From Chitinophagaceae bacterium (GTDB lineage: Bacteria > Bacteroidota > Bacteroidia > Chitinophagales > Chitinophagaceae): 64,000 nt of DNA. The position numbers and the translations under genes were made by a program. Every line of letters begins with the position of its first letter. Positions within the stretch are counted from its first letter, which is position 1. The notes below the pieces were generated by a model. That model saw nothing but the letters and a program-made list of their open reading frames with translations, was not told the DNA's origin and did no database searches. The stretch covers positions 248,001 through 312,000 of the forward strand of contig CANFHA010000002.1 in the NCBI GenBank assembly GCA_947446645.1, written 5' to 3'. This document shows, piece after piece, positions 36,322-46,452 of this stretch.

Positions 36322-39237
36322 ATGATCAAAAAGTTGCTATTCCTAATAGCTTCAGGCTGTCTGTTGTCTTTGCCAAGATTGTCAGCACAATCCAACTCGT
36401 ATTCTCACGGCCACGAGGTGAAGAAAGAAGATGTGAACATGATGGAATTGTCGGAGTACGAAAAACTTCATCCGCCAGCATTTGTGCAAAAGCCAGTTAT
36501 AAATGAGGAGGGCGAGGAAATAGCTTCACGCCGGGTCATATTGGCTAATCCGGCGCTAGTGCGCACTATACATGGCGAGGTCATGAACCTTAGCGATGCT
36601 GCAGTGCGGAGCCGGATGATAAATACCGATGGTACGCACACGGCTTATATGCCTGCATCTTCTCCACCTGCCGATACGTTCCAGGCACAAGCAACTGATG
36701 GTACGAGTATTCCCCCGGATACGCATGGTGCGGTGGACGGCACATATGCTATAGCAGCATTGAACAGTTCTGTCCGTATCAGGAACAAAACTACCCACGC
36801 ATCGGTATCAAATGTATCGCTCAATTCATTTTGGGGATCAGCACTGCTGGGGAGCGGCGGTGGAGCATTTGACCCTCGCATACATTATGATGCTTACACC
36901 AATCGCTGGATCATGGTTGCCGTGTCTGTAAACGGATCAATGACGAATTCAGAAATTCTTATTGCCATTACTGCCACCGGCGACCCTACCGGCACGTGGC
37001 ATAAATATGCAATAGCTACCGACGCTTCTGGCGCTACCTGGCTTGACTTTCCGAATGTGGGCTACAACAGTAAATGGGTGACTGTAACAGGTAACTACTT
37101 TTCTAACTCATCAGGTGGGTTCACTAACTCTGTGATCTATGTATTTGACAAGGCTGCAATTGCTGCCGGTACAGGTGCACCTTTTACACGCATTGGACTT
37201 ACCGGTTCAGGCGGGTTTACACTGTGCCCTGCTACTACGCTGGATGCAACTGAAGGAAGCATGTTTATTATGGACGTTACCAACCCGGCTGCAGGCCAGC
37301 TGAGGCTTCGGAAGCTAACCGGTGCTGTTGCATCTCCTGTGCTTTCCGGAACTATATTTAACCCCGCTACTACTACGCACTGGAATAATAGCCCAGGCGT
37401 TGATTTTGGCCCCCAGTCGGGCACTACAAATAAGCTGCAGGTAAATGATGACCGTATCAATAATCTTACCTTCAGAAATGGTAAATTATGGTGTTCGCAC
37501 AATATTTACCTACCTGCATCTGGTTCTGCTAATCGAAGTGCGATAATGTGGTGGCAAACGGATACTGCAGCAGCCGGAGGTGTTATACAAAACGGCGTGC
37601 TGGATGGTGGAAGTTCAGCGCTGATGTTTGCATTCCCTAATATTTCAGTAAATCAGAACAATGATGCCCTGATGGGATTTGCTTATATGTCGTCCGGTCT
37701 GCACCCGAGTGCTGCGTACGCTTACCGGTTAAGTTCAGACACGACAAGTAAGATGCAAACACCATTTATATACAGGCACGGTCAGTCTACTTATTACCAG
37801 ACATTTGGCGGCTCTGATAACAGGTGGGGCGACTACTCTGCCACCTGCGTGGATCCAAACAACGTGGATTTCTGGACGCTACAAGAGAGCGTACCCAGCA
37901 CCAATAACTGGGATACATGGTGGGCGAAAGTGATCATGTGCAATTACCTGGTAGCTCCTACGGGCGGTACAGGTCCTGCCGCACCTTGTGCGGGCACAGT
38001 GGCCACTTATGCTGTTTCACCTGTAACCGGCGCTACCGGCTATACGTGGACCATACCTACAGGCTCAGGCTGGAGCGGAACCAGCACAACAAATTCACTC
38101 GACCTCACCATTGGTACCGGCACGGTAACAGTAACTGTGGCAGCAAATAATGTCTGTGGACCGGGTAGTGTATATACATTTACTATCAGCGCCATGTCTG
38201 CACCTACCGTTACAGCTACTGCTTCCAGTGGTGTATGTATCGGTGCGGCAACTGCTACATTTACTACAACCGCCACCGGTGGTATGCCAACGTCGTATAA
38301 CTGGACGGTTTCGGGCGCAGGATGGTCTGGATCGAGCACAACATCTTCTTTAACAACGACAGTAGGCGGCGGCACCGGAACAATTACTGTGAACGGAACG
38401 AATGCATGTGGAACAGGGCCTGATTTTGTGTATACAATAACACCTACTGCACCACCCGGAGCAGCATCTAATATTTTGGGTCCGTCTACTCCATGTTCAG
38501 GCACTACAGCCACCTACACCACTCCTGCGGTTTCTGGCGCTTCGAGCTATACGTGGACGGTATCAGGTTTCGGTTGGAGCGGCACCAGTACTACCGGCTC
38601 TATTACAGTTACAGTTGGCACCGGCACAGGTACAATAACGGTAACGCCGGTCAGCAGCTGCGGAAATGGATTGCCGTTTACCATAACGCCAATAGCCAAC
38701 ACTGCACCAACAGCATTATTTAACGCGTCGACACATATTACACCCACACATACAATTGTTACCTTCGACTTTATAGGTGCAGCGCCTAGTGGCACCACCT
38801 ATCTATGGACATTTGCAGGTGGTACACCGTCTAGTTCCACAAGCGCGGGCCCGATAAATGTACAATGGATCAGCGCAGGCACCTACTCGGTAACGCTTGT
38901 TACAACCAACGGCGGCTGCACGGCATCACGCGCAGATACAATACATGTGAACGCAAGTACTGAAACGCAGCTGGTAAATATTCCTTCTGCTGAGGTAAGC
39001 ATAATGCCTAATCCCAGCAGGGGCGAATTCGAATTGATCTTTAGCCAGCCGGTGAGTGGAGCTGTGACAATCAAAATGTATGACATGGAAGGCCGTGTAG
39101 TTTACTACACAGAGTCGGCATCCATCGTAAACAACCGGATGCCTGTGGCAACACAAAGTCTGGCATCTGGGAATTACAATGCAGTAATTACAGCTGATGG
39201 TGCTGTGATTAGCAAAAAAATAACTATTACGAGGTAG
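36322..39237 (+). CDS. large T9SS-exported protein with Ig/PKD-like repeats
   Basis: 971 residues: signal peptide (~1-22, ending LSAQ); a ~500-residue N-terminal globular region (DTHGAVDGTYAIAALNSSVRI, DPRIHYDAYTNRWIMVAVS) of the kind found in BNR-like surface proteins; three related ~80-residue modules (~547-800) sharing YTWT...GWSGTSTT; a PKD-like module (~800-880, YLWTFAGGTPSSSTS); and a type-A sorting domain (IMPNPSRGEFELIFSQP ... SGNYNAVI). Likely a surface adhesin or matrix-binding protein. Confidence 0.9.
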   Translation: MIKKLLFLIASGCLLSLPRLSAQSNSYSHGHEVKKEDVNMMELSEYEKLHPPAFVQKPVINEEGEEIASRRVILANPALVRTIHGEVMNLSDAAVRSRMINTDGTHTAYMPASSPPADTFQAQATDGTSIPPDTHGAVDGTYAIAALNSSVRIRNKTTHASVSNVSLNSFWGSALLGSGGGAFDPRIHYDAYTNRWIMVAVSVNGSMTNSEILIAITATGDPTGTWHKYAIATDASGATWLDFPNVGYNSKWVTVTGNYFSNSSGGFTNSVIYVFDKAAIAAGTGAPFTRIGLTGSGGFTLCPATTLDATEGSMFIMDVTNPAAGQLRLRKLTGAVASPVLSGTIFNPATTTHWNNSPGVDFGPQSGTTNKLQVNDDRINNLTFRNGKLWCSHNIYLPASGSANRSAIMWWQTDTAAAGGVIQNGVLDGGSSALMFAFPNISVNQNNDALMGFAYMSSGLHPSAAYAYRLSSDTTSKMQTPFIYRHGQSTYYQTFGGSDNRWGDYSATCVDPNNVDFWTLQESVPSTNNWDTWWAKVIMCNYLVAPTGGTGPAAPCAGTVATYAVSPVTGATGYTWTIPTGSGWSGTSTTNSLDLTIGTGTVTVTVAANNVCGPGSVYTFTISAMSAPTVTATASSGVCIGAATATFTTTATGGMPTSYNWTVSGAGWSGSSTTSSLTTTVGGGTGTITVNGTNACGTGPDFVYTITPTAPPGAASNILGPSTPCSGTTATYTTPAVSGASSYTWTVSGFGWSGTSTTGSITVTVGTGTGTITVTPVSSCGNGLPFTITPIANTAPTALFNASTHITPTHTIVTFDFIGAAPSGTTYLWTFAGGTPSSSTSAGPINVQWISAGTYSVTLVTTNGGCTASRADTIHVNASTETQLVNIPSAEVSIMPNPSRGEFELIFSQPVSGAVTIKMYDMEGRVVYYTESASIVNNRMPVATQSLASGNYNAVITADGAVISKKITITR

Positions 39238-39260
39238 CACTGGTATTTCTGGTCTTAATA

Positions 39261-39297
39261 CAAAGCCTTCTTCCAAGCAGTTCGGAAGAAGGCTTTG
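39261..39297 (+). terminator. strong hairpin terminator
   Basis: CAAAGCCTTCTTCC (39261-39274) pairs perfectly with GGAAGAAGGCTTTG (39284-39297), a 14-bp stem 23 bases after the stop at 39237, followed by T-rich sequence. Confidence 0.75.
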
Positions 39298-39342
39298 TTC
39301 ATTTTAAAGATGACTATATTTTTCAGTCAATTCATTCTTTAG

Positions 39343-39350
39343 TACATTTG
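39343..39350 (+). promoter_or_regulatory. -7 promoter element for the gene at 39370
   Basis: TACATTTG fits TAnnTTTG and lies 19 bases before the ATG. No clear TTG is seen 19-22 bases upstream. Confidence 0.35.
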
Positions 39351-39369
39351 CTGTCAACAAAACATACAA

Positions 39370-40374
39370 ATGAAAAAAATACTATTATTTTCGATTATTA
39401 CAGGTCTTTGTCCTGTATTACATGCACAAGTGACACTGAGCGGAACTTCTTATTCCGAGAATTTTGACGGGATCGGTGCAGGACTACCTACGGGATGGAC
39501 AATTGCAGACAGCGCGCGTGCAGATTTTATGGGCCATCCGGCTTCCGGGTCGTTTTTATCAGATCCCACCTATGGTACCTTTGGAAACGGAACCTGGTAC
39601 AGCACTCGTGGTGGATTTAAAAATTATCCGTCAGCTGATGCAGTAGGCATGGGTTCTGACTCCGTTACCCAGGTTTCTGCGACAGACCGTGCCCTCGGGG
39701 TGAGGCAAGTTGCTGGCACTACACTGTTTAATAGCGATCCGGGCGCAGCATTCATTTTGCAACTGACTAATACTACCGGGTTCAAGACATTTAATGCCTC
39801 TTTCAAACTCCAGTCTCTGGATACGTCTTCTCCACGCGTTACTACGTGGATCGTTGATTACGCGCTTGGTGCATCACCTACTGTTTTCACTCCTGCGTCT
39901 GTAACCGGTACAATGACCACTGGTGGTCATTCGTTCACGAACAATACCATCTCGATTGACTTTGGCACTGCGCTCAACAACCAGTCTCAACCTGTGTGGA
40001 TAAGAATTGTTGCTGTAGATCCATCTACAGGTTCAGGTAATCGTACTTCAACCACCATCGACGATTTCAGCATGTCGTGGTTGCCTGTTTCAACTACAGG
40101 TGTAGGTGTTGTTAATGGAAATTCGAACAGCCTGCTCGTTCTGGGTGCGGCTACAGCTCACAACGTAAACATGCAGTTTGAAGCTGCCTCAGCAGGTAAA
40201 TACTCTTTGGTAATTACTGATCTTAACGGCCGCGCAGTCTATAACAAAGTATACAGCCTGAACGAAGGTACAGCTCCTGTCTCCCTAAGCGGACTTGACC
40301 TGGCTCCAGGTATGTATGTTGCTAAAATGTCTGGAAGCAATGGTACTTCAACCGCTAAGTTTATGGTGAAATAA
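39370..40374 (+). CDS. T9SS-exported protein, lectin-like fold inferred
   Basis: 334 residues: signal peptide (~1-19, ending HAQ); a ~220-residue domain opening YSENFDGIGAGLPTGWTI with FKTFNASFKLQSLDTSSPRV, as in Bacteroidota choice-of-anchor/lectin-like domains; then a type-A sorting domain (AGKYSLVITDLNGRAVYNK ... LAPGMYVAKM). Exported to the surface or medium; binding partner unknown. Confidence 0.85.
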   Translation: MKKILLFSIITGLCPVLHAQVTLSGTSYSENFDGIGAGLPTGWTIADSARADFMGHPASGSFLSDPTYGTFGNGTWYSTRGGFKNYPSADAVGMGSDSVTQVSATDRALGVRQVAGTTLFNSDPGAAFILQLTNTTGFKTFNASFKLQSLDTSSPRVTTWIVDYALGASPTVFTPASVTGTMTTGGHSFTNNTISIDFGTALNNQSQPVWIRIVAVDPSTGSGNRTSTTIDDFSMSWLPVSTTGVGVVNGNSNSLLVLGAATAHNVNMQFEAASAGKYSLVITDLNGRAVYNKVYSLNEGTAPVSLSGLDLAPGMYVAKMSGSNGTSTAKFMVK

Positions 40375-40396
40375 GGTCTCTTTTCATAATAATAGG

Positions 40397-40434
40397 GGCT
40401 GGCCAGGGTTCTGGCCAGCCTTTATTGTTTTTTA
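40397..40434 (+). terminator. Rho-independent terminator
   Basis: GGCTGGCCAG (40397-40406) and CTGGCCAGCC (40411-40420) form a perfect GC-rich 10-bp stem with a 4-base loop, followed by TTTATTGTTTTTT. It ends the plus-strand T9SS gene and abuts the convergent DUF4349 gene. Confidence 0.88.
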
Positions 40435-40437
40435 TAG

Positions 40438-41334
40438 CTACTGCTGAACTGGCATCATGGCCTTACGCCGAATTTTTCGATAGGTGAGCCAGCCGGTGAT
40501 AACCAGCAAAACCGGCCATATCGTGACCATTGCTACAACTATGGCACTTAGTATATCCGTACCTTCATTCAATGCTATTTCGCACCGTAGGATAAAAGGT
40601 GTCCCGGTAATGTAATCGGGATTTGCGATGACCTGTTTGAATACTTTTACAGGCTGTGAAAATGCAACGGTGAGCGTAGCATACGTAACATCATCCATTA
40701 TCTGCAGGTTCTCAATTTTTCTGTTTATTTTTTGTTCACTTTTATCCTCCCCGAACTGCTGCACCTCCATCATCTCGTTACTTTTTTTTGCCATTTTCAA
40801 TTCCTTTTCGCTATAGTTAGCCTCACCTTGATTTTTTAGTTCATTGGCCATGAAGTGGTAAGTAACATCGCTTTGTTTTAGCGTGCGGGAATCGATAAAG
40901 CTGGTAAGACCTGGAATTGCGTTTATAATTGAATCCAAACGTTTAGAAGGTATTCGCAGTGTGAGAAATGCTGTGGTAGTGTAGGTAAGGGTTTGCTTCA
41001 GCGAGTCAGGTGTGTAGTAGCTGGTTTTAGTTTCGTGATTATTGTTTTCTACCAGACTTTCCTGCACAACACCGCCAGATTCTTTCACCATCTTCTCCAG
41101 GTTTGTAACTGAAGCAAGTACATTCGGGACGCGGCAATGAAAATCAGCGGTCCGTTTTATTTTGCGATCCGGTGAGTTTAGCGGACTGGGATTGTCAGGT
41201 GCTTGTTTTGTTGGCATGGCCGTATCGGCCTGTGTTGACGCAGCTTTACCTAAATAATCAATACTTCTATCGCCTGAGCCGCATGACGCCAGTGAGGCAA
41301 GTAGCAGCAGGCAGAATGTGTTTTTTGAGCGCAT
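40438..41334 (-). CDS. DUF4349 domain-containing lipoprotein
   Basis: 298 residues. Lipobox LASC gives lipidated Cys ~18. A low-complexity linker is followed by the DUF4349 domain (IKRTADFHCRVPNVLASVTNLEKMV ... FLTLRIPSKRLDSIINAI), a coiled-coil segment ~165-215, and a C-terminal membrane segment (~258-280) with a basic end. Probably anchored at both ends, lipid at the N-terminus and a helix at the C-terminus. Function unknown. Confidence 0.85.
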   Translation of the reverse strand: MRSKNTFCLLLLASLASCGSGDRSIDYLGKAASTQADTAMPTKQAPDNPSPLNSPDRKIKRTADFHCRVPNVLASVTNLEKMVKESGGVVQESLVENNNHETKTSYYTPDSLKQTLTYTTTAFLTLRIPSKRLDSIINAIPGLTSFIDSRTLKQSDVTYHFMANELKNQGEANYSEKELKMAKKSNEMMEVQQFGEDKSEQKINRKIENLQIMDDVTYATLTVAFSQPVKVFKQVIANPDYITGTPFILRCEIALNEGTDILSAIVVAMVTIWPVLLVITGWLTYRKIRRKAMMPVQQ

Positions 41335-41526
41335 GGTTTTTCGTTTTAGTTATAGTTTATGCCTGTTTATGATTAAGGTGACGAGGCTGGGCTGTTAAAT
41401 AAAACGTAAATCAAATATTGGTACTATCCACGGATCAAATGGCATCTTGCTTTGGCATACTAATTGGTTTACCTGATTATACACTATTAAAATAATTTTA
41501 TTAACCTTGCATCAAAAATCAATTTT

Positions 41527-42468
41527 ATGAAATTTAGTTCCGCACTTCTTTTTTGTTTTTTAATGCTACCAGCGCTGGTCTTTGCCCAGCGGGATATGCG
41601 CCAGGATGGCCGCCGTGACAATCGTAATGACAATCGTAATGACAATCGCAATGGAGACCGCGACCGGCAGCATTTTGGTTATGAATCCAGTACACTGTCT
41701 ATTTTTTCGGAGAATGGCGAGCAATTTTTGCTTGTACTCAATGGGATAAATCAAAACACTTCTCCTCAATCTAAGATTCGGGTAGAGGGCCTTCCTAAGT
41801 ATGATAACGACGTACAAATTATTTTCACCGACCGGCAGACACAAGCCATAAGAAGGAAAATAAATATTGCCGACCCGATAGACGGAAAGGCGGTAAATAT
41901 GTCTTTGAAGATTTCACGCGGGCGCGATGGCATGGCGAGGTTGAAGTTTCACAGATGCTCAGAGATAGACCACAACTATCATGCTCCACGCGATGAGTAT
42001 GTTATGAACTATGGCAAGCCACAGCAGATAAATACTATAACTGAAACAACTTATACCGATCCTAATACCGGAGAAATTGTAACACAGACTACAACCACTA
42101 CTACAACTAATGATGGTTATGACAATCGCAATCATCATTCAACTCCGCCACCGCCGCCTCCACCACCAGCGCCGGTAGCAATGGATCAGCGTACTTTTAA
42201 TGATGCCATGCAAAGTATAAAAGGAAGTTCGTTTGATGACACCAGGCTGTCGACAGCCAAAACTATCCTGGCAAGCAATTTTGTATCCGTAAACCAGGTG
42301 ATGGAAATTTGTAAGGTGTTTTCGTTTGAAAACAACAAAGTAGCTTTTGCTAAATTCGCGTACAGCCGTACCGTAGATCAGAATAATTATTTTAAAGTTG
42401 GAAGTGTGTTCGATTTTGATTCGAACAAGCAGGAGCTGAACAAATTCATTTCAAACGGAGGAAGATAG
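41527..42468 (+). CDS. DUF4476 domain-containing secreted protein
   Basis: 313 residues: signal peptide (~1-20, VFAQ), an Arg/Asn/Asp-rich stretch (~22-47) encoded by a 12-bp repeat, a ~110-residue beta-rich domain, a Thr-rich then polyproline linker (~190-220), and a C-terminal DUF4476 domain (MDQRTFNDAMQSIKGSSFDD ... VFDFDSNKQELNKFI). DUF4476 is a helical domain of unknown function found in Bacteroidota envelope proteins. Confidence 0.85.
   Translation: MKFSSALLFCFLMLPALVFAQRDMRQDGRRDNRNDNRNDNRNGDRDRQHFGYESSTLSIFSENGEQFLLVLNGINQNTSPQSKIRVEGLPKYDNDVQIIFTDRQTQAIRRKINIADPIDGKAVNMSLKISRGRDGMARLKFHRCSEIDHNYHAPRDEYVMNYGKPQQINTITETTYTDPNTGEIVTQTTTTTTTNDGYDNRNHHSTPPPPPPPPAPVAMDQRTFNDAMQSIKGSSFDDTRLSTAKTILASNFVSVNQVMEICKVFSFENNKVAFAKFAYSRTVDQNNYFKVGSVFDFDSNKQELNKFISNGGR
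41617..41652 (+). repeat. three 12-bp tandem repeats inside the DUF4476 gene
   Basis: GACAATCGTAAT occurs at 41617-41628 and 41629-41640 and as GACAATCGCAAT at 41641-41652, encoding DNRN units. Being a multiple of three, copy-number change would alter length without shifting the frame. Confidence 0.8.
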
Positions 42469-42479
42469 TACTGCTTACA

Positions 42480-43637
42480 TTATAGCTGCCTTTGGATAAT
42501 TTGCTTCAGCATTTTATTACGGCAGGCGAAAAATGCAATATCCAGCGCAACGGGCACTTTGCTAAGTGTCCGTTGCGTTTTATAGCGCATGGCCAGTTCT
42601 TTACCAATGCTACTCAGTAGAGCCTTGTCATATAAAAGCATGTGCGCTGCGCTAAAATTCTTGTCTTTAAAACATTGTATCGCTTGCATGGCAGCGAATT
42701 TGCCGCTTAGCATAGCGTTGCCGATGCCATCGCCTGATATAGGGTCTATGAGAGACGCTGCATCACCTGTGAGCATAAGGCGCTCTCCGGAAAGTGCACC
42801 AGGCTTAGAACCAAGTGGCAATCCAAAACCTTCCAACCTGCCGCGCAGGCTTGCATTTTGGAATTTATCTTTGAGGGTGGGTATGCGATCTATAAACTCA
42901 TAGAACGAGGTTTTTAAGTTAATTCTTCGTCGGGCGATTTCGCTCGAGAGCATTCCAAAACCAGCGTTCACCATATTCCCTGGTAAAGGAAAAACCCATA
43001 GATAGCTTGGTAGAAACTTTTTATCAAAATATATCTCCGTAGTGTTGCTGTCCATGCCTGCAACATTTGAAAAATAGCCACGTACGGAACCTACATGGTG
43101 GTCCCGGTCCAGTGAACGGGGCGCAAGATGTTTGGCTACAATAGAATGTGCTCCGTCTGCACCAATAAGAATTTTGGTTGTATATACGGTAGGGTCGTCT
43201 TTCAGTTTTACTATAATAGCATCACTATTCCGGGTTATTGAATAGGGTAGGGTAGCAGTGTAAATGGCAGTATCCGTATTCTCTTTTACCAGTGAAAACA
43301 AAAAGTTATCAAACACCATGCGCGTGCAGGTATAGGCTTCTGCTACCCAGTCGAAGGTAAGCGTCTTGTTTTTATAGACCAGTTTCGTTCTCCTGGTGTC
43401 GTATTTTCCGGTCAGCTTTTTAAAAAGCTGTTCATAGCGTGGCTCTATGCTTTTAAGCACTTTAATGGCGCGGCCTGGTATGGCATCACCACATATCTTA
43501 TCACGCGGAAATGAACTCTTATCCAGCATAGCAACGTTTAGCCCCGCATCCTTCAGCGTCAGCGCACAAGCGCAGCCGGCAGGTCCGGCGCCAACAATAA
43601 GCACGTCATAATTTTTGATATTGCCGGCAGGTAACAT
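42480..43637 (-). CDS. geranylgeranyl-reductase-family FAD-dependent oxidoreductase
   Basis: 385 residues from ATG 43637; a TTG at 43676 would add 13 residues before the dinucleotide fold and is less likely. The FAD motif is VLIVGAGPAGCACAL near the start, followed by the ribose-binding acidic residue in AMLDKSSFPRDKICGDAIPG, typical of this family, and the second FAD motif LTGDAASLIDPISGDGIGNAM. Members reduce isoprenoid chains or act as halogenase-like monooxygenases; the substrate is unknown. Confidence 0.88.
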   Translation of the reverse strand: MLPAGNIKNYDVLIVGAGPAGCACALTLKDAGLNVAMLDKSSFPRDKICGDAIPGRAIKVLKSIEPRYEQLFKKLTGKYDTRRTKLVYKNKTLTFDWVAEAYTCTRMVFDNFLFSLVKENTDTAIYTATLPYSITRNSDAIIVKLKDDPTVYTTKILIGADGAHSIVAKHLAPRSLDRDHHVGSVRGYFSNVAGMDSNTTEIYFDKKFLPSYLWVFPLPGNMVNAGFGMLSSEIARRRINLKTSFYEFIDRIPTLKDKFQNASLRGRLEGFGLPLGSKPGALSGERLMLTGDAASLIDPISGDGIGNAMLSGKFAAMQAIQCFKDKNFSAAHMLLYDKALLSSIGKELAMRYKTQRTLSKVPVALDIAFFACRNKMLKQIIQRQL

Positions 43638-43797
43638 TGCAGCGTAAATATAGGTGGTTAATCTTAGCGGAAACAATGAAGTGAGTTTGAGATAGTCTCG
43701 ATCGGTCTTTTGATTTGTTTATACTACATTTACGTTTTCGGTTGTGGTCTGATTTTTGGTCACATTAATTTGATGGTTTTTAACCCAGGTATTTAAA

Positions 43798-44568
43798 ATG
43801 TCTCCTCTTTTCCAGGAAATAGTTAACGATCCGCTTGGTACTTTACTAATTATAGGCAACCTGGTGCTCATAGAAAGCCTGCTGTCTGTAGATAATGCTG
43901 CGGTATTGGCAACTATGGTCATGGACCTTTCCGTGCGCGACAGGAAGCGAGCCTTGAAGTACGGCATTTTCGGTGCGTACTTCTTCAGGGGGTTATGCCT
44001 GTTGTTCGCGTCCATTCTTATAAAGATTTGGTGGCTGAAGTCGGTGGGTGGGGCATACCTCTTATATCTTTTTGCAAAATGGTGGCTCAGCAGAAAAAAC
44101 AAAGGCGCAAAAACTGAAACAGTTAAAAAGGAAAAAAGCTGGTTTTACAAAATGACATCAGGCGCGCTGGGTGCGTTTTGGGCTACCGTGTTATCTGTAG
44201 AAATTATGGATCTTGCCTTCTCTATGGACAATGTATTTGCCGCAGTCGCATTCTCGGGCAATATTCTCATTATTCTATGCGGTGTATTCATAGGCATACT
44301 TGCGATGCGCTTTGTGGCCCAGGGATTTGTGAAGCTGATGGAGGTTTATCCCTTCCTCGAGGGGTGTGCATATACCGTGATAGGATTATTGGGGGTGAAA
44401 CTTTCTTTGTCGTTTTATGAGCATTTTTATCCGGAGTCACCTGTTACAGAATTTTTAGAAAGCCCGAAGGCAGACTGGGGCATATCGGCGCTTACCATCT
44501 GCATATTTTTTCTGCCGGTCCTTACCAGCCGGATATTCAATTTTCCGGCGCATCAAAAGGAAAAATAG
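43798..44568 (+). CDS. TerC family integral membrane protein
   Basis: 256 residues with about seven hydrophobic segments. The diagnostic pair of acidic membrane motifs is present: ESLLSVDNAAVLATMV (~20-40) and VLSVEIMDLAFSMDNVFAAVA (~125-145). TerC proteins are implicated in metal (manganese) export and tellurite resistance. It stands alone; no ter genes nearby. Confidence 0.9.
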   Translation: MSPLFQEIVNDPLGTLLIIGNLVLIESLLSVDNAAVLATMVMDLSVRDRKRALKYGIFGAYFFRGLCLLFASILIKIWWLKSVGGAYLLYLFAKWWLSRKNKGAKTETVKKEKSWFYKMTSGALGAFWATVLSVEIMDLAFSMDNVFAAVAFSGNILIILCGVFIGILAMRFVAQGFVKLMEVYPFLEGCAYTVIGLLGVKLSLSFYEHFYPESPVTEFLESPKADWGISALTICIFFLPVLTSRIFNFPAHQKEK

Positions 44569-44571
44569 AAA

Positions 44572-45003
44572 TTATTTTTTCTTCAGAACTGCCACAGTAA
44601 GCCTGCTTGCACATATAAGTCGTTCATGCTCATCGGTTAACTTAATATCCCAAACATGTGTTGTTGCCCCCACATGAAGTGGCCGCGCGGTAGCGGTTAC
44701 TAGTCCACTTTTTATCCCTCTTATGTGGTTGCAGTTGATCTCAATTCCGACGCACATATACTTGCCGGCATCAATGGAAAGCCAAGAGGCTACGCTGCCC
44801 ACAGTCTCCGCCAGCACAGCAGATGCGCCGCCATGGAGCAGGCCTTGTGGTTGGTGCGTTTTTGGCGTTACTGGCATTGTAGCACGTAAAAAATCGGGTC
44901 CGATTTCGGTGAATTTAATGTCCAGAAACTCGCCCATAGTGTTAACAGAAATGTTGTTAATTGTTTCTACTGTCATTTCGGAAGCTTTCCATATTACATT
45001 CAT
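44572..45003 (-). CDS. hotdog-fold thioesterase, PaaI-like
   Basis: 143 residues. The motif QPQGLLHGGASAVLAETVGSVAS is the PaaI/4HBT-II signature, with the HGG loop and catalytic Glu/Asp position. It probably hydrolyses acyl-CoA or 1,4-dihydroxy-2-naphthoyl-CoA. Divergent from the saccharopine-dehydrogenase-like gene; the 120-base spacer contains a plus-strand TAACTTTG (45076-45083) that could be a -7 box. Confidence 0.9.
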   Translation of the reverse strand: MNVIWKASEMTVETINNISVNTMGEFLDIKFTEIGPDFLRATMPVTPKTHQPQGLLHGGASAVLAETVGSVASWLSIDAGKYMCVGIEINCNHIRGIKSGLVTATARPLHVGATTHVWDIKLTDEHERLICASRLTVAVLKKK

Positions 45004-45123
45004 CTTATTAATAATTTTACGAATTGATTAAAAATATAGGTAAAAATTCGTTATGAAAATATTAAACGCAACTATTAACTTTGGAAAAGTTACGTTTTTT
45101 TTTATTTCATTTGAACACAAATT

Positions 45124-46452
45124 ATGCAGACTATATTGATTGCCGGCGCCGGTAAATCATCCATTTATCTTATTCAATATCTTTTGACTCATGCTCCGCG
45201 GAACAAGTGGAAAGTGATAGTTGCTGACGGCGATATTAATGCCATAGCAGAAAAGATAAAGGGAAGTCCATATGCAGAAGCGGCGGCAATCGATATTTCT
45301 AAAGCATCTGACAGGGAACCATTAGTTAAGCGATCAGACATTGTCATTTCGCTTATGCCTCCGCACCTGCACATTCACCTGGCTAAAGATTGCCTCAAAC
45401 ATAAGAAGAATCTCATTACCTCGTCCTATATTTCAGATGAGATGAGGGCAATGGACTCAGCGGTGAAGGAAGCGGGATTAATGTTTATGTGTGAAATGGG
45501 GCTGGATCCGGGTATTGATCATATGACCGCTAACAAGATCATCCATAGCATTCACCGGGTAGCTGGCAGTATCATCAGCTTCAAATCATATTGCGGTGGT
45601 CTCGTAGCGCCTGAAAGCGATAATAATCCCTGGCATTATAAATTTAGCTGGAACCCAAAGAATGTAATCACTGCCGGCATGGATGGCGCCAAATATCTTC
45701 AGAACGGCAAAGAAGTAGACGTGCCGTATGAAAAAATGTTTGAGCATAACAAAAAAGTGAAGGTGGATGACCTGGGCATGCTTGCGTATTATCCTAATCG
45801 TGATTCGCTCCGCTACCTGGATATTTATGACGTGCCGGATATTAAGACCTTCATGCGTGCAACGCTCCGTTACCCTGCTTTTTGTAAGGGGTGGAACGCG
45901 CTGATAATGCTTGGCCTTACGCGCCAGGACGATGCGTTTGAAACCAAGGGCTACACTTATGCCTCGTGGATAAAAAATAAGTCGGGCTATAGCGATAAGG
46001 GCACGCTGCAGCAGCACGTAGCGCAGCTTTTGGGTATTGAGGAAAATGATAAGGTGATGTCTATGCTTGCATGGCTTGGCCTGTTTGACGAAATTTCCTT
46101 GAAGCCGGGTAAGCAGTCTTCGGCAGAGATACTGCTGTCAGTGCTGAATGAAAAGTGGCAGATGGCCTCCATAGAAAAGGATATGGTAGCTATGCAGCAT
46201 GAGATCGAGTACATGCACAAAGACCGGAAGATAAAGCTAACCAGCACCATGGTAATAAATGGTGAAAATCGTGAATACTCAGCGATGGCTAAGACGGTTG
46301 GCCTGCCAATCGCAATTCTGGCCAGGATGGTGCTGAACAAAAAGATAAAGCCTCCTACCGGGGTTCTGATGCCTACTATGCCTAGCGTATACCGGCCGGT
46401 GCTTACAGAACTTACCCACCACGGTATTGTATTTACAGACGAGGTAGAGTGA
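45124..46452 (+). CDS. saccharopine dehydrogenase family protein
   Basis: 442 residues. N-terminal Rossmann fold (ILIAGAGKSSIYLIQYLL, IVISLMPPHLHIHLAKDCL), then the saccharopine dehydrogenase C-terminal domain with EMGLDPGIDHMTANKII and the late GLPIAILARMVLNKKIKPPTGV. Probably the lysine-ketoglutarate/saccharopine step of lysine degradation, or a related carboxynorspermidine-type reductase. No lysine catabolism partner is adjacent. Confidence 0.88.
   Translation: MQTILIAGAGKSSIYLIQYLLTHAPRNKWKVIVADGDINAIAEKIKGSPYAEAAAIDISKASDREPLVKRSDIVISLMPPHLHIHLAKDCLKHKKNLITSSYISDEMRAMDSAVKEAGLMFMCEMGLDPGIDHMTANKIIHSIHRVAGSIISFKSYCGGLVAPESDNNPWHYKFSWNPKNVITAGMDGAKYLQNGKEVDVPYEKMFEHNKKVKVDDLGMLAYYPNRDSLRYLDIYDVPDIKTFMRATLRYPAFCKGWNALIMLGLTRQDDAFETKGYTYASWIKNKSGYSDKGTLQQHVAQLLGIEENDKVMSMLAWLGLFDEISLKPGKQSSAEILLSVLNEKWQMASIEKDMVAMQHEIEYMHKDRKIKLTSTMVINGENREYSAMAKTVGLPIAILARMVLNKKIKPPTGVLMPTMPSVYRPVLTELTHHGIVFTDEVE

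Noticed and set aside
38040..38513. 157-residue minus-strand ORF inside the large T9SS gene
   Set aside because: Val/Pro-rich translation is the shadow of Thr/Gly-rich repeats on the coding strand.
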